From Massilia norwichensis (GTDB lineage: Bacteria; Pseudomonadota; Gammaproteobacteria; Burkholderiales; Burkholderiaceae_D), in the NCBI RefSeq assembly GCF_024753245.1, contig NZ_JANUGX010000018.1, positions 54,179 to 118,178 on the forward strand: DNA of 64,000 nucleotides, in the 5' to 3' direction. The first letter of the stretch is position 1; every line of letters begins with the position of its first letter. Below, in pieces: positions 27,309 through 38,309 of this stretch. Both the position numbers and the translations under genes were made by a program. Under the pieces are notes generated by a model. That model did no database searches. It was not told where the DNA came from and saw nothing but the letters and a program-made list of their open reading frames with translations.

Positions 27309-30011
27309 CTATGCTGCCAGCTTCTCGTCAAACAGAAACCGCTGCGTCAGCAGCGCGGCCATCGCTTCGGCCGGCATCGGCCGCGCCACCAGATAGCCCT
27401 GCACCTCGTTGCAGCCCAGCGTGCGCAGCAGCGCCAGCTGTTCCGCGTTCTCGACGCCCTCGGCCACCACTTCCATGCCCAGCGCGTGCGCCATCGAGAC
27501 GATCGCCTGGAAGAACACGGTGCCCTCCTTCGAGCGTCCGAGTTCGGCGGTGAAGGAGCGGTCGACCTTCAGCACGTCCATCTTCATGCGCTGCAGCTGC
27601 GACAGCGAGGAATAGCCTGTGCCGAAATCGTCGACGTGCAGCTTGACGCCGAGCGCGCGGATCGCCGCCAGCTCGGCCAGGATCTCTTCCTGGTCGCCCA
27701 TCATCGCCGACTCCGTGATCTCGACCTCCAGCAGCTGCGGCGCCACGCCATGGCGGCCCAGCGCCTCGGCCAGTTCGCGGCGCACGCCGCCGCGCAGGAA
27801 CTGCTTGGGCGAGACGTTGATCGAGACCGGCGCGACCCGCACCCCGGCCTGCGCCCACGCGGCCAGCTGGGCGCAGGCCTGGTCGATCACGATGGCGCCG
27901 ATCGGCACGATCAGGCCGCTGGATTCGGCCAGCGGGATGAATTCGTCGGGCCGGATCATGCCCAGCTGCGGATGCTCCCAGCGCAGCAGCGCCTCCATGC
28001 TCAGCAGCTCGCCGCTGCGGGTGTCGACGCGCGGCTGGTAGTGCAGCACGAACTGGCGCTGGTCGATCGCTTCCAGCAGGCGCTGGCGCAGCCGGGCACG
28101 GGTCTTGAGCTGGTTGGACTGGGCCGGATCGAAGAAGCGGTACTGACCCTTGCCTTCGTTCTTGCCGGCGTACATGGCGATGTCCGAATGGCGGATCAGC
28201 GTGGCGGCATCCTTGCCGTCGCGCGGGAACACGCTGATGCCGACCGAGGCCCCGATCGCATGCTGCTCCTGGTCGATCTGGAAGGGTTTATTGAAAGCCT
28301 GGATGATGCGCTGCGCCACCATGCCGACCTGCTCGTCGGTGTCGAAAGGGCTGAGCAGGACGATGAATTCGTCGCCGCCGAAGCGCGCCACGCGGTCGCT
28401 CGGGCGCAGCTGCGACAGCAGGCGCGTGGCGGCCGCCTTCAACAGACGGTCGCCGACCGCATGGCCGTGCGAATCGTTGACCTGCTTGAATTCGTCGAGG
28501 TCGATGAACAGCAGGGCCACGCCCTGGCCGTGCGCCTCCGCATGCGCCAGCGCGGTCGGCACGAAGTGCAGGAACCAGTGGCGGTTCGGCAGGCCGGTCA
28601 GGCTGTCTTCGTTGGCCAGGCGCGCCAGCTGCACCTCGTGTTCCTTGCGCTCGCTGATGTCCTGCAGGGTGACGGCCAGGCCGTCGCCGACCCGCACCAG
28701 GCGCCGGTGGCCCCAGCGGATGTTCAGCTGGCCGTCGCCGCCCGCAGCGTCGGGCATGCGCCGGTCTTCCGCGTGAAAGCCGGTCGCCATCGCCTGGCGG
28801 TAGGTGGCGATCAGCTCGGCCGAAGCCAGTCCGCGCTCGAAGCGGGATACCAGGCTGCCGACCAGATGCTCGCGCGTCATCCCGTAGAAGAAGGCGCCGC
28901 GCTCGTTGCAGTCGACGATGCGGAAGTCGATGATCTGGCCTTTGCGGTCGCGCAGCGGCGCCACCATGTAGAAGCCGTCGTTGCCGCTTTCGGTGGCGGT
29001 GCGGTAGGCGCGTGCCACCTCGTCGCGCTCGCGGGCCCGCGTGGCCGCACGCAGCGACAGCATGCTGGCAACGCCGGCACTGAGCAGCAGCACCACGGTC
29101 GCGATCGAAGTATAGGTGCGGCTGTCGCGCCAATAGGCCCCGGCGCCGACCAGCGCCGCCTCGTGCGACAACGCGACCAGCGCCACCACTGGATAGGCCG
29201 TGGCGCGGCGCCAGCCCAGCACGCGCGCGCGGCCGTCGCCGAAGCCGGTCTGGCCCGGCTTCGCATCGACCAGCTGGACTCCATGCGCCACCGGCCAGCG
29301 CTCGGCGTTCGCCGGCAGCAGCGAGCTGCGCGCATCGAGGCGCACGGCGCCGCTGCTGTCCTGTTCGATCCGCAGATTGCTCTCGCTGCCGACCAGCGCC
29401 AGCAGGCTGTGCGCCCCCAGGGTCGGCGCGCTGACGAAGGAGGTGAAATAGGCGGCATCCACCGCCATCAGCAGCACGCCGTCGAATTCGTCGTCGAGGG
29501 TATCGAGGCGGCGCGTGAACAGCACCGCGCCGCGCAGCATGCCCAGTTCAGGCGGCGGCATGGCGATGCGCAGCGCGGAGGAGTTGTTGTCGCGGTGCTG
29601 GCGGAAGAAGGCCGCCGTGGACAGGTCGGCGTCCACCTTGAACCCGCTCGACGAGGCCAGCCGGCCGTCGCGCCCGATCACGCTGACGGCGATGAAGGCG
29701 CTGTCGGTGAACATGCCGTCGCGCCGCATGTCCTCGAGCAGCGCGCGCTTGTGCGTATGCTCCCAGCTGTGCTTGAGCTGCATCGTGATCTGGTCCATCT
29801 GCGCAATCGAACGCGTCACGTACTGCTCGTAGGCTTCGGCATACGCGTCGGCCTCCTTGAAGGCCTGGTCCTCGGCGCGCCGGTGCTCGGCGTTCGCGCG
29901 CAGCACGGCGGTCGTCCACAATGCGGCGCAGGCCAGCAAGGCCAGCGCCGGCCATAGCAGGGCGAGGAAGCGGTGGGTGCGCGGGGCGGTATGCGCGCTG
30001 GGTTTTGTCAT
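27309..30011 (-). CDS. Membrane GGDEF-EAL protein with PAS domain
   Basis: A 900-residue c-di-GMP protein. Two membrane helices (about 17-38 and about 305-325) flank a periplasmic Cache-type sensor. Then come a PAS-type region, a GGDEF domain with an intact [11 protein letters not shown] signature and an EAL domain with intact EALLRWEHP and [14 protein letters not shown]. By motif both activities look competent; in such fusions one is often dominant, which cannot be read from sequence. It lies next to the hybrid histidine kinase on the same strand, 47 bases away, and may respond to the same stimulus. Confidence 0.93.
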   Translation of the reverse strand: MTKPSAHTAPRTHRFLALLWPALALLACAALWTTAVLRANAEHRRAEDQAFKEADAYAEAYEQYVTRSIAQMDQITMQLKHSWEHTHKRALLEDMRRDGMFTDSAFIAVSVIGRDGRLASSSGFKVDADLSTAAFFRQHRDNNSSALRIAMPPPELGMLRGAVLFTRRLDTLDDEFDGVLLMAVDAAYFTSFVSAPTLGAHSLLALVGSESNLRIEQDSSGAVRLDARSSLLPANAERWPVAHGVQLVDAKPGQTGFGDGRARVLGWRRATAYPVVALVALSHEAALVGAGAYWRDSRTYTSIATVVLLLSAGVASMLSLRAATRARERDEVARAYRTATESGNDGFYMVAPLRDRKGQIIDFRIVDCNERGAFFYGMTREHLVGSLVSRFERGLASAELIATYRQAMATGFHAEDRRMPDAAGGDGQLNIRWGHRRLVRVGDGLAVTLQDISERKEHEVQLARLANEDSLTGLPNRHWFLHFVPTALAHAEAHGQGVALLFIDLDEFKQVNDSHGHAVGDRLLKAAATRLLSQLRPSDRVARFGGDEFIVLLSPFDTDEQVGMVAQRIIQAFNKPFQIDQEQHAIGASVGISVFPRDGKDAATLIRHSDIAMYAGKNEGKGQYRFFDPAQSNQLKTRARLRQRLLEAIDQRQFVLHYQPRVDTRSGELLSMEALLRWEHPQLGMIRPDEFIPLAESSGLIVPIGAIVIDQACAQLAAWAQAGVRVAPVSINVSPKQFLRGGVRRELAEALGRHGVAPQLLEVEITESAMMGDQEEILAELAAIRALGVKLHVDDFGTGYSSLSQLQRMKMDVLKVDRSFTAELGRSKEGTVFFQAIVSMAHALGMEVVAEGVENAEQLALLRTLGCNEVQGYLVARPMPAEAMAALLTQRFLFDEKLAA

Positions 30012-30058
30012 GCGGCAAGTTTAGCCAGCCGCCATGACGATTTGATGACAGCGCCCGG

Positions 30059-32107
<2,049 letters not shown>

Positions 32108-32213
32108 GGTGAGGTCTGGTAGGGCAAGGCCTCAAGTTTGCCATATCTTCAAGAGGTGGGCCGCACAGGCTTGGTCTGTGCATCGGGCCGGTGGCGTCAG
32201 GGTGCCGGAAGAC

Positions 32214-32287
32214 TGGAGCGGGTGAAGGGAATCGAACCCTCGTATGAAGCTTGGGAAGCTGCCGTTCTACCATTGAACTACACCCGC
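32214..32287 (-). tRNA. tRNA-Gly (CCC)
   Basis: A 74-base tRNA on the minus strand, with 7-base acceptor stem GCGGGTG/CACCCGC, encoded CCA end, D arm GTTC/GAAC, anticodon loop TTCCCAA (anticodon CCC, reads GGG) and T-loop GTTCGATTC. The anticodon stem has one C-U mismatch (position 28 against 42). It is very similar to bacterial glyU. Confidence 0.95.
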
Positions 32288-32510
32288 GTTGCCAACATTC
32301 TACGCGGCTTCTGGCCCCTTTGACAAATCCCGAAGTCTGCTTCGTGAGCCAGCCTAACATGGTCGAGGCAGGCGCTTGCACGCCCGGTAGACGTTTTCCG
32401 CATGAGCTTGCATTTTTATATTCGTTGGAATCCGCAAACCGGCCCGATATATTGGGGGCGCGGCGCGCATACCCGTGGCGCCGGCACCCATTTCACCCGA
32501 GGAACAACTG

Positions 32511-33443
32511 ATGGCACACTTCGACATCGGCGCGATCGTGCGCGACCTGCATGACGCCCGCCAGCAATGGCGCCAGGCCCACCGTCCCGCCGGCGAGGTG
32601 CGCGGCATCGAATTTCCGTCGCGCGACGCGCTGGCGGAGATCGTCGCCCAGCTCAAGGGCGTGCTGTTCCCGATGCGGCTGGGGCCGCCGGGCCTGCGCC
32701 GCGAAAGCGAAGACATCCACGTCGCCCACGCCCTCGACTCGGCCTTGCACGCGCTGCTGCGCCAGGTCCAGATCGAGCTGCACTACAGCGCCGCCCTGCA
32801 GCAGCGCACCGACAGCGACACCGCCAGCCGCGCGCTCGAAATCACCCAGGCCTTCGGCGCCGCGCTGCCGGAGGTGCGGATGCAGGTCGACAGCGACGTG
32901 CTGGCCGCCTACCAGGGCGACCCGGCCGCGCGCAGCGTCGACGAAGTGCTGCTGTGCTACCCCGGCGTGCTGGCAATGATCCATTACCGCCTCGCGCACC
33001 GCCTCTACGAACTGGGCCTGCCGCTGCTGGCGCGCATCATCTCTGAACTGGCGCACGCCGCCACCGGCATCGACATCCACCCTGGCGCAAAGATCGGCAC
33101 CGGCTTCTTCATCGACCACGGCACCGGCGTAGTAATCGGCGAAACCGCGGTGATCGGCCAGCGCGTGCGCCTGTACCAGGCCGTCACGCTGGGCGCCAAG
33201 CGCTTCCCGACGAATGCCGACGGCAGCCTGCAGAAAGGCCTGCCGCGCCACCCGATCCTCGAAGACGACGTCGTCATCTATGCCGGCGCCACCGTGCTGG
33301 GCCGCATCACGATCGGCAAGGGGGCCGTCATCGGCGGCAACGTCTGGCTGACCCACGACGTGCCGCCGGGCGCGCGCGTGGCCCAGGCGGCCTCGCGCGA
33401 GGAAGTGTTCGAGAGCTTCGGGTCGTCCGACGCGCCGTCATGA
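32511..33443 (+). CDS. Serine O-acetyltransferase, EpsC type
   Basis: A 310-residue enzyme making O-acetylserine, the cysteine precursor. The N-terminal helical region and the C-terminal left-handed beta-helix hexapeptides are visible (TGIDIHPGAKIGTGFFIDHGTGVV in pieces; VRLYQAVTLGAKRFP; DDVVIYAGATVLGRITIGKGAVIGGNVWL). The catalytic His is in DHGTG. The long N-terminal part and a beta-helix placed near residue 190 resemble the EpsC/SrpH type rather than short E. coli CysE. The ATG at 32511 follows GAGGAACAACTG. It stands alone between the tRNA and a convergent gene. Confidence 0.92.
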   Translation: MAHFDIGAIVRDLHDARQQWRQAHRPAGEVRGIEFPSRDALAEIVAQLKGVLFPMRLGPPGLRRESEDIHVAHALDSALHALLRQVQIELHYSAALQQRTDSDTASRALEITQAFGAALPEVRMQVDSDVLAAYQGDPAARSVDEVLLCYPGVLAMIHYRLAHRLYELGLPLLARIISELAHAATGIDIHPGAKIGTGFFIDHGTGVVIGETAVIGQRVRLYQAVTLGAKRFPTNADGSLQKGLPRHPILEDDVVIYAGATVLGRITIGKGAVIGGNVWLTHDVPPGARVAQAASREEVFESFGSSDAPS

Positions 33444-33444
33444 T

Positions 33445-34494
33445 TTATTTGGGGTTTTCCACCGTGTAGCCTTTGGCCTGCAGCGCGGCCAGGTAGCTCT
33501 TCGGCCCCAGGATGTCGCTCATCGTCAGCATGGCGACGGTGGACGTGTTGTTGGCCAGCGATTTCTCGACCGCCTTCAGCCAGGACGCCAGCCGCCGTTC
33601 GCGCATGTTCTGGAAGGCCGGGTGCTTCTGGGCTGCGGGGCTGTTGAACACGGCCTCGTTGCAGGCATCCTCGCGCTCGGCATATTCCAGCTTGCTGATT
33701 TCGGCAATGTTGCCATTGGCCCAGGCATTGGCGCGCAGGCGCGCCGCGTCGATGTCGTCTTCGAGGCGGTCCAGGGTCTTGGTGAAGCAGCTCATGTCTT
33801 CCATCTGCGAGTTCTTCAGATCCTTGATCAGGCGGGCCGGATCCTCCAGCTCGACCGAGTAATCCGTGTAGGTCAGTTTGACGTTGCGCTTCTTGGCGAT
33901 GGACGCGATCTGCTGGCGCACCTCGATGCCGCCGCTCAAGCCGCTCTTCTTCAGCCCGGCCTGCATCAGCGTCTGGGCGGCGAAGAAGGGCCGGTAGCTT
34001 TCGACGCTGTCGTTGTCGCTGAGGTACTTGTCCTTCAGCACGCTCCAGCGGGCGTAGACATCGGCCGGGAGTACGTCGCGCAACTTGGCGCCCTCAGGGT
34101 TCTTCATCATGCCGAATACCGACGGCAGCGCGGTCAGCGCTTTCAAGCCACCCCATACGCCGACTTTGATGCCGGCCCCGGGCGCCCCCAGCACTTCCTG
34201 CGACTGGCCGATCAGGCGGTCGACGCGGGCGTCATCCCATTCCATTTTCGGCGGTAGCGGGGCGTACATGCCGACCACCCACATCACGTGGCCATCCTTG
34301 CTGACCTTCCACAGCCCGGGGCCGGGGCGCTTGCCTTCGACCAGGACCAGGGACGGGGGCGCCTGATCGGCCGGCTGCGCGTTTTCCTGCGCAGTTGCCG
34401 GCTCGGCGGGAACGGGTGGCGGATCGGTCTGCGCCAGCGCCGCGGCGCTCAGCAAACCCAGGGACAAAACACAGGCAACGCGTGCAGCAAGCAT
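33445..34494 (-). CDS. TraB/GumN family protein
   Basis: A 349-residue exported protein with a signal peptide (about 1-22, ending ALAQ) and a Pro/Ala-rich linker before a TraB/GumN domain. PGLWKVSKDGHVMWVVG is the start of the fold; the family is a distant Tiki-like metalloprotease relative, but the GxxH pattern is not clear here, so activity is doubtful. The ATG at 34494 is preceded by AAGGGG. It ends one base after the convergent serine acetyltransferase gene. Confidence 0.8.
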   Translation of the reverse strand: MLAARVACVLSLGLLSAAALAQTDPPPVPAEPATAQENAQPADQAPPSLVLVEGKRPGPGLWKVSKDGHVMWVVGMYAPLPPKMEWDDARVDRLIGQSQEVLGAPGAGIKVGVWGGLKALTALPSVFGMMKNPEGAKLRDVLPADVYARWSVLKDKYLSDNDSVESYRPFFAAQTLMQAGLKKSGLSGGIEVRQQIASIAKKRNVKLTYTDYSVELEDPARLIKDLKNSQMEDMSCFTKTLDRLEDDIDAARLRANAWANGNIAEISKLEYAEREDACNEAVFNSPAAQKHPAFQNMRERRLASWLKAVEKSLANNTSTVAMLTMSDILGPKSYLAALQAKGYTVENPK

Positions 34495-34586
34495 CGAGGA
34501 CCCCTTGTATTGTTGTGTTGCCAAAGATTACCTAAATGGCATTGCAAGGGGAACGCGCGCAACAGGATGTTACAAGCTGTGTATGT

Positions 34587-36098
34587 CTAAGAATCCAAAG
34601 AGGATGCCGGCGGCTCTTCCGGCTGGCGGTTCAGCAGATCGTGCGCCAGCTTCAGGCTCTCGACCATGGTCCGGAAAGCCTCGCGCTTGGCCTCCTCGCT
34701 GGGCACCCGCAGCACGTAGGAGGGGTGGTAGGTCGTGACCACCCAGCGTCCTTCGTGGAAGACGGGATGGCCGATCGAATTCTTCAGCGTCACGTTCGCG
34801 GTACGCATCACCGACTTCAGCGCGGTCGCGCCCAGCGCCACGATGACGTCCGGCTGCACGTGGGCCAGCTCCTTCTCGAGCCAGTAGTGGCAGGCCTCGA
34901 TCTCCTTCTGCGCCGGCGTCTTGTGGATGCGGCGCTTGCCCTTCGGCTCCCACTTGAAATGCTTGACGGCGTTGGTCACGTAGATGCTGTCGCGGTCGAC
35001 GCCGGCCTTCTCGCACACCTGGTCCAGCAGCTTGCCGGCCGGTCCCACGAAAGGCTGGCCGGCCAGGTCTTCCTGGTCGCCCGGCTGCTCGCCGACGAAC
35101 ATGATGCGCGCCTTCTTCGGCCCTTCGCCGGGCACGCCCTGGGTGGCGAACTGCCACAGCTCGCAGCGCCGGCATTCGTCGAGTTTCGAGGGTTGCTGGC
35201 GTTCAGGCTGCGCGTCTTCGGGAGCGATGGGGATGGTCGTGCCCTTGCGCTGGCCGACGGCTTCGTACTGCCCCACTTTGCGGGCGCCGCGCGCCGCTTC
35301 GGAAATCATGTGCGTCACGATTTTACCTTCTGGCAAATTTTTCCAGCGATGCGAAGGAATATGCTGCTGCATCACCGACTGGTTCAAGCGCGCCGGGTTG
35401 AACACGCTGCGGTAATAGGTCAGCCATAGCGCTTCGCCGGTGTCTTCGAGGTCTTCCGAATTCTTCACCAGCGGGCCGGTGTTGTGCAGGGTCTGGCCAT
35501 CCCACAGCACGCTGGCCTCGGGCGTGGCGATCATCCAGCTGACCTTGCCCATGCGCGAGACGAAGTGCTCGGCCACCTGCGGCAACACGTCGTGCTGGGG
35601 CTCGTACCAGGCGACGAAGCGCGGCGGCCCTGCCTCAAGCGGACGCTCGCGGAACCGGATGTAGGCATGCATGTCGTGCTCCTCGCGGCGCACTGCCTTT
35701 ACCATCGCATGCAGGCGCGCGCCGTCTTCGTCGGCCGGCGACTGCACGTCGTGCTGGCCCTGCTGCCAGCGCCAGATCACGCGATACAGGAAGGCCCAGC
35801 GGTCCGGCACGCGGCAGCAGGCGGCACTTTGCAGCATGTCCATCAGCGAGCGCGGAATGCTGGGTGGTGCGTGGCGCGGCTTGTCCGATGCGGCAGGTGG
35901 CATCTCAACCGGATTATGCGTCTGCCCGGCAGCAGGCGGTGCAGCCGAGAACAGATCACCGCCGGCGCTGGGCGTGCTCCAGGTGACCAGCGCCGGCGGC
36001 ACGTCGTGCACCAGCAGCTCGCGCGCCGCCTCGCGCCATTCGGCGAAGGTCTCGACCAGCAGCGGCTGGCCCGCGCGCTGTAGGTCGATCGCACTCAT
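34587..36098 (-). CDS. DUF4130-UdgX fusion, uracil-DNA binding protein
   Basis: A 503-residue two-domain protein. The N-terminal ~270 residues match the DUF4130 region (RWAFLYRVIWRWQQGQ; PRFVAWYEPQHDVLPQ) found linked to a radical SAM partner. Residues from about 305 onward are a uracil-DNA glycosylase of UdgX type: Cys-x2-Cys (DECRRCELW) of a 4Fe-4S cluster, GEQPGDQEDLAGQPFVGPAG, KRRIH (about 388-392) and TYHPSYVLR. The KRRIH histidine is the residue by which known UdgX proteins bond covalently to uracil-DNA. The ATG overlaps the radical SAM stop (ATGA). The preceding LexA box puts both under SOS control. Confidence 0.92.
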   Translation of the reverse strand: MSAIDLQRAGQPLLVETFAEWREAARELLVHDVPPALVTWSTPSAGGDLFSAAPPAAGQTHNPVEMPPAASDKPRHAPPSIPRSLMDMLQSAACCRVPDRWAFLYRVIWRWQQGQHDVQSPADEDGARLHAMVKAVRREEHDMHAYIRFRERPLEAGPPRFVAWYEPQHDVLPQVAEHFVSRMGKVSWMIATPEASVLWDGQTLHNTGPLVKNSEDLEDTGEALWLTYYRSVFNPARLNQSVMQQHIPSHRWKNLPEGKIVTHMISEAARGARKVGQYEAVGQRKGTTIPIAPEDAQPERQQPSKLDECRRCELWQFATQGVPGEGPKKARIMFVGEQPGDQEDLAGQPFVGPAGKLLDQVCEKAGVDRDSIYVTNAVKHFKWEPKGKRRIHKTPAQKEIEACHYWLEKELAHVQPDVIVALGATALKSVMRTANVTLKNSIGHPVFHEGRWVVTTYHPSYVLRVPSEEAKREAFRTMVESLKLAHDLLNRQPEEPPASSLDS

Positions 36099-37324
36099 GC
36101 GGCCTGCAACTCCGGCCACAGATTCATCTGCTGCGGCGCATCGGCCATGTTCCGCCGCAGCAGGTCGGAGGACACGGCGCCTTGCGCCGGCTTGTAGTCG
36201 GCGGTGACCACGAAAGGCGCCAGCTTTTTCAGGCTGCAGCGCAGGCGCGACAGGTCTTCCCAGCGGATGCGGCGCAGCCGGCGCAGGTCGATGATGCGCT
36301 TGGCCGAACGCAGGCCGATGCCCGGCACGCGCGCGATCATGGATTCGTCGGCGCGGTTCAGATCGAGCGGGAAGTGCTCGCGGTTACTCAGCGCCCAGGC
36401 CAGCTTGGGGTCGATGTCGAGCGCCAGGTTGCCGGCCTGCGGCATCAGTTCGCCGGCCGTGAAGCCGTAGCCGCGCAGCAGGAAATCGGCCTGGTACAGG
36501 CGGTGCTCGCGCAGCAGCGGCGGCGGTGCGGACGGCACGCTCGATGGACTCTGCGGAATCGGGCTGAAGGCCGAGTAGTACACCCGCTTCAGCTTGTACG
36601 ATCCATACAGGGTCTGGGCCGTATTCAGGATGGTCTGGTCGTCACTGGCGTCGGCGCCGACGATCATCTGGGTGCTTTGCCCGGCCGGCGCGAACGCGGG
36701 CGCCTTCGGGTGATCGTCCTTTTCGTCGAGCTTGGTGCGGATCGAGCCCATCGCCAGCTTGATCGTGTAGACGTTCTTTTCGGGCGCCAGGCGCGTCACG
36801 CTGTCCTGGGTCGGCAGCTCGATGTTCACGGACAGGCGGTCGGCGTACTTGCCGGCCAGCTCGATCAGGCGCGGATCGGCATCGGGAATCGTCTTGAGGT
36901 GGATGTAGCCGCGGAACTTGTGTTCTTCACGCAGGCGACGCGCGACCTCGACCAGCTGCTCCATCGTGTAGTCGCTGGACTGGATGATGCCCGAGCTGAG
37001 GAACAGCCCGTCGATGTAATTGCGGAGGTAAAAATCCTGCGTCAGCTTGACCACTTCGTCGACCGAGAAGCGGGCCCGCGGCACGTTCGAGCTGCGGCGG
37101 TTGACGCAGTACTGGCAGTCATAAACGCAGAAATTGGTCAGCAGGATTTTCAGCAGCGATACGCAGCGCCCGTCCGGCGTGTAGCTGTGGCAGATGCCCA
37201 TGCCATTGGTGGCGCCCAGGCCATCCTTGTCGACCGAATCCCGCTTGGGCGCCCCGCTGCTGGCGCAGGAGGCGTCGTATTTGGCGGCATCGGCCAGGAT
37301 CTCGAGCTTGTCTTTGAGTTCCAT
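36095..37324 (-). CDS. Radical SAM protein, putative DNA modification/repair
   Basis: A 409-residue radical SAM protein. The cluster cysteines are Cys66, Cys70 and Cys73 in NFCVYDCQYCVNR; a helix-hairpin-helix (VPGIGLRSAKRI, about 333-344) suggests DNA contact. It matches the family that is always paired with the DUF4130 or DUF4130-UdgX protein; the reaction is unknown. The start MELKDKLEIL is the usual family start; no ribosome site is visible before it. A SOS box lies 12 bases upstream. It overlaps the UdgX gene by four bases. Confidence 0.93.
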   Translation of the reverse strand: MELKDKLEILADAAKYDASCASSGAPKRDSVDKDGLGATNGMGICHSYTPDGRCVSLLKILLTNFCVYDCQYCVNRRSSNVPRARFSVDEVVKLTQDFYLRNYIDGLFLSSGIIQSSDYTMEQLVEVARRLREEHKFRGYIHLKTIPDADPRLIELAGKYADRLSVNIELPTQDSVTRLAPEKNVYTIKLAMGSIRTKLDEKDDHPKAPAFAPAGQSTQMIVGADASDDQTILNTAQTLYGSYKLKRVYYSAFSPIPQSPSSVPSAPPPLLREHRLYQADFLLRGYGFTAGELMPQAGNLALDIDPKLAWALSNREHFPLDLNRADESMIARVPGIGLRSAKRIIDLRRLRRIRWEDLSRLRCSLKKLAPFVVTADYKPAQGAVSSDLLRRNMADAPQQMNLWPELQAA

Positions 37325-37335
37325 TATGCAGTAAA

Positions 37336-37355
37336 TACTGTATGGATGCACAGTA
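37336..37355 (-). promoter_or_regulatory. LexA (SOS) box before the radical SAM-UdgX operon
   Basis: TACTGT-N8-ACAGTA with CTGT (37338-37341) and ACAG (37350-37353) cores, overlapping a TATACT -10 (37352-37357, minus strand). The box ends 12 bases from the ATG, so the transcript must have a very short leader. The hydrolase gene on the other strand begins 73 bases away and could share the site. Confidence 0.88.
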
Positions 37356-37427
37356 TACCGTAGTTCCGATCGTTTCGGCGGTGCGGCGACACACTTTGCA
37401 ACTTCCTTACGCTATGATGTTGCAATT

Positions 37428-38228
37428 ATGTCCGTTCAATACCGCAACAACGTTCACATCGCCGGCACGGGTCACGCAACGATGGTATTCGCCCATGGCC
37501 TCGGCTGCGACCAGAGCATGTGGCGCCTGCTGGCCCCAGCCTACCAGGACCATTTCCGCACCATCCTGTACGACCTGACCGGCAGCGGCGGCTCCGACCG
37601 CAGCGCCTACGACCGCACCCGGCACGGCAGCCTGCACGGCCATGCCGACGATCTGCTGGAAATCCTGGAAGCCTGCTCGGCCGGGCCGGTGGTCTTCGTC
37701 GGCCATTCGGTCAGCGCCACGATCGGCCTGCTGGCGGCGAACAAGGCGCCGCAGCGCTTCGCCGCGCAAGTGATGGTGGGGCCCTCGCCCTGCTACCTGA
37801 ACGACGGCGATTACGTGGGCGGGTTCAACCGCGCCGACATGGAAACGATGCTGTCGTCGATGGACGACGACTTCCCGAGCTGGTCGCGGCGCATGGCGCC
37901 GATGCTGATGGGCGCGTCACACCCCGAGCTGGGCCAGGAACTGGTGGCCAGCTTCATGCGCAACGACCAGGGCACTGCGCGCCATTTCGCGCGCGTGACC
38001 TTCCTGTCCGACCACCGCGCCGACCTGGCGCGCTCGCAGGTGCCAGCCCTGCTCCTGCAATGCAGCGAGGACCCGGTGGTCCCGCCCGCCGTCGGCGACT
38101 ACATGCTGCGCCGAATGCCGAACAGCAGCCTGCGTACGGTCGACGAAAACGGCCACTGCCCGCACATCAGCGCCGCGACCGCCAGCGTGCGGGCGATCGA
38201 CGCTTTTCTAGATCGGACGCTGGGCTGA
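37428..38228 (+). CDS. RsbQ-like alpha/beta hydrolase
   Basis: A 266-residue hydrolase with nucleophile elbow VGHSVSATIG, acid Asp in CSEDPVVPP and base His in ENGHCPH, close to the RsbQ/KAI2/D14 group, which binds or hydrolyses small hydrophobic signals. MVFAHGLGCDQSMWRLLAP and LYDLTGSGGSDRSAY are diagnostic for that group. No RsbP-like partner is adjacent, but the window is rich in PAS sensors. The ATG lies in a short divergent promoter region shared with the SOS operon. Confidence 0.88.
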   Translation: MSVQYRNNVHIAGTGHATMVFAHGLGCDQSMWRLLAPAYQDHFRTILYDLTGSGGSDRSAYDRTRHGSLHGHADDLLEILEACSAGPVVFVGHSVSATIGLLAANKAPQRFAAQVMVGPSPCYLNDGDYVGGFNRADMETMLSSMDDDFPSWSRRMAPMLMGASHPELGQELVASFMRNDQGTARHFARVTFLSDHRADLARSQVPALLLQCSEDPVVPPAVGDYMLRRMPNSSLRTVDENGHCPHISAATASVRAIDAFLDRTLG

Positions 38229-38309
38229 TTTTGACCTGCATCAAAGCGCCGATTTGATCTGGCGCGAGAAGATGGACTCTGAATAGAAAGCCATTTCAGG
38301 GAGATCATC

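Noticed and set aside
27199..27310. Palindromic DNA near 27.2 kb as a rho-independent terminator or CRISPR repeat
   Set aside because: The units match copies elsewhere, have no T tract and no regular spacers, so they fit a dispersed repeat family.
27486..29957. 823-codon frame antisense to the membrane GGDEF-EAL gene
   Set aside because: Same reason: a complement-strand artefact of GC-rich coding sequence.
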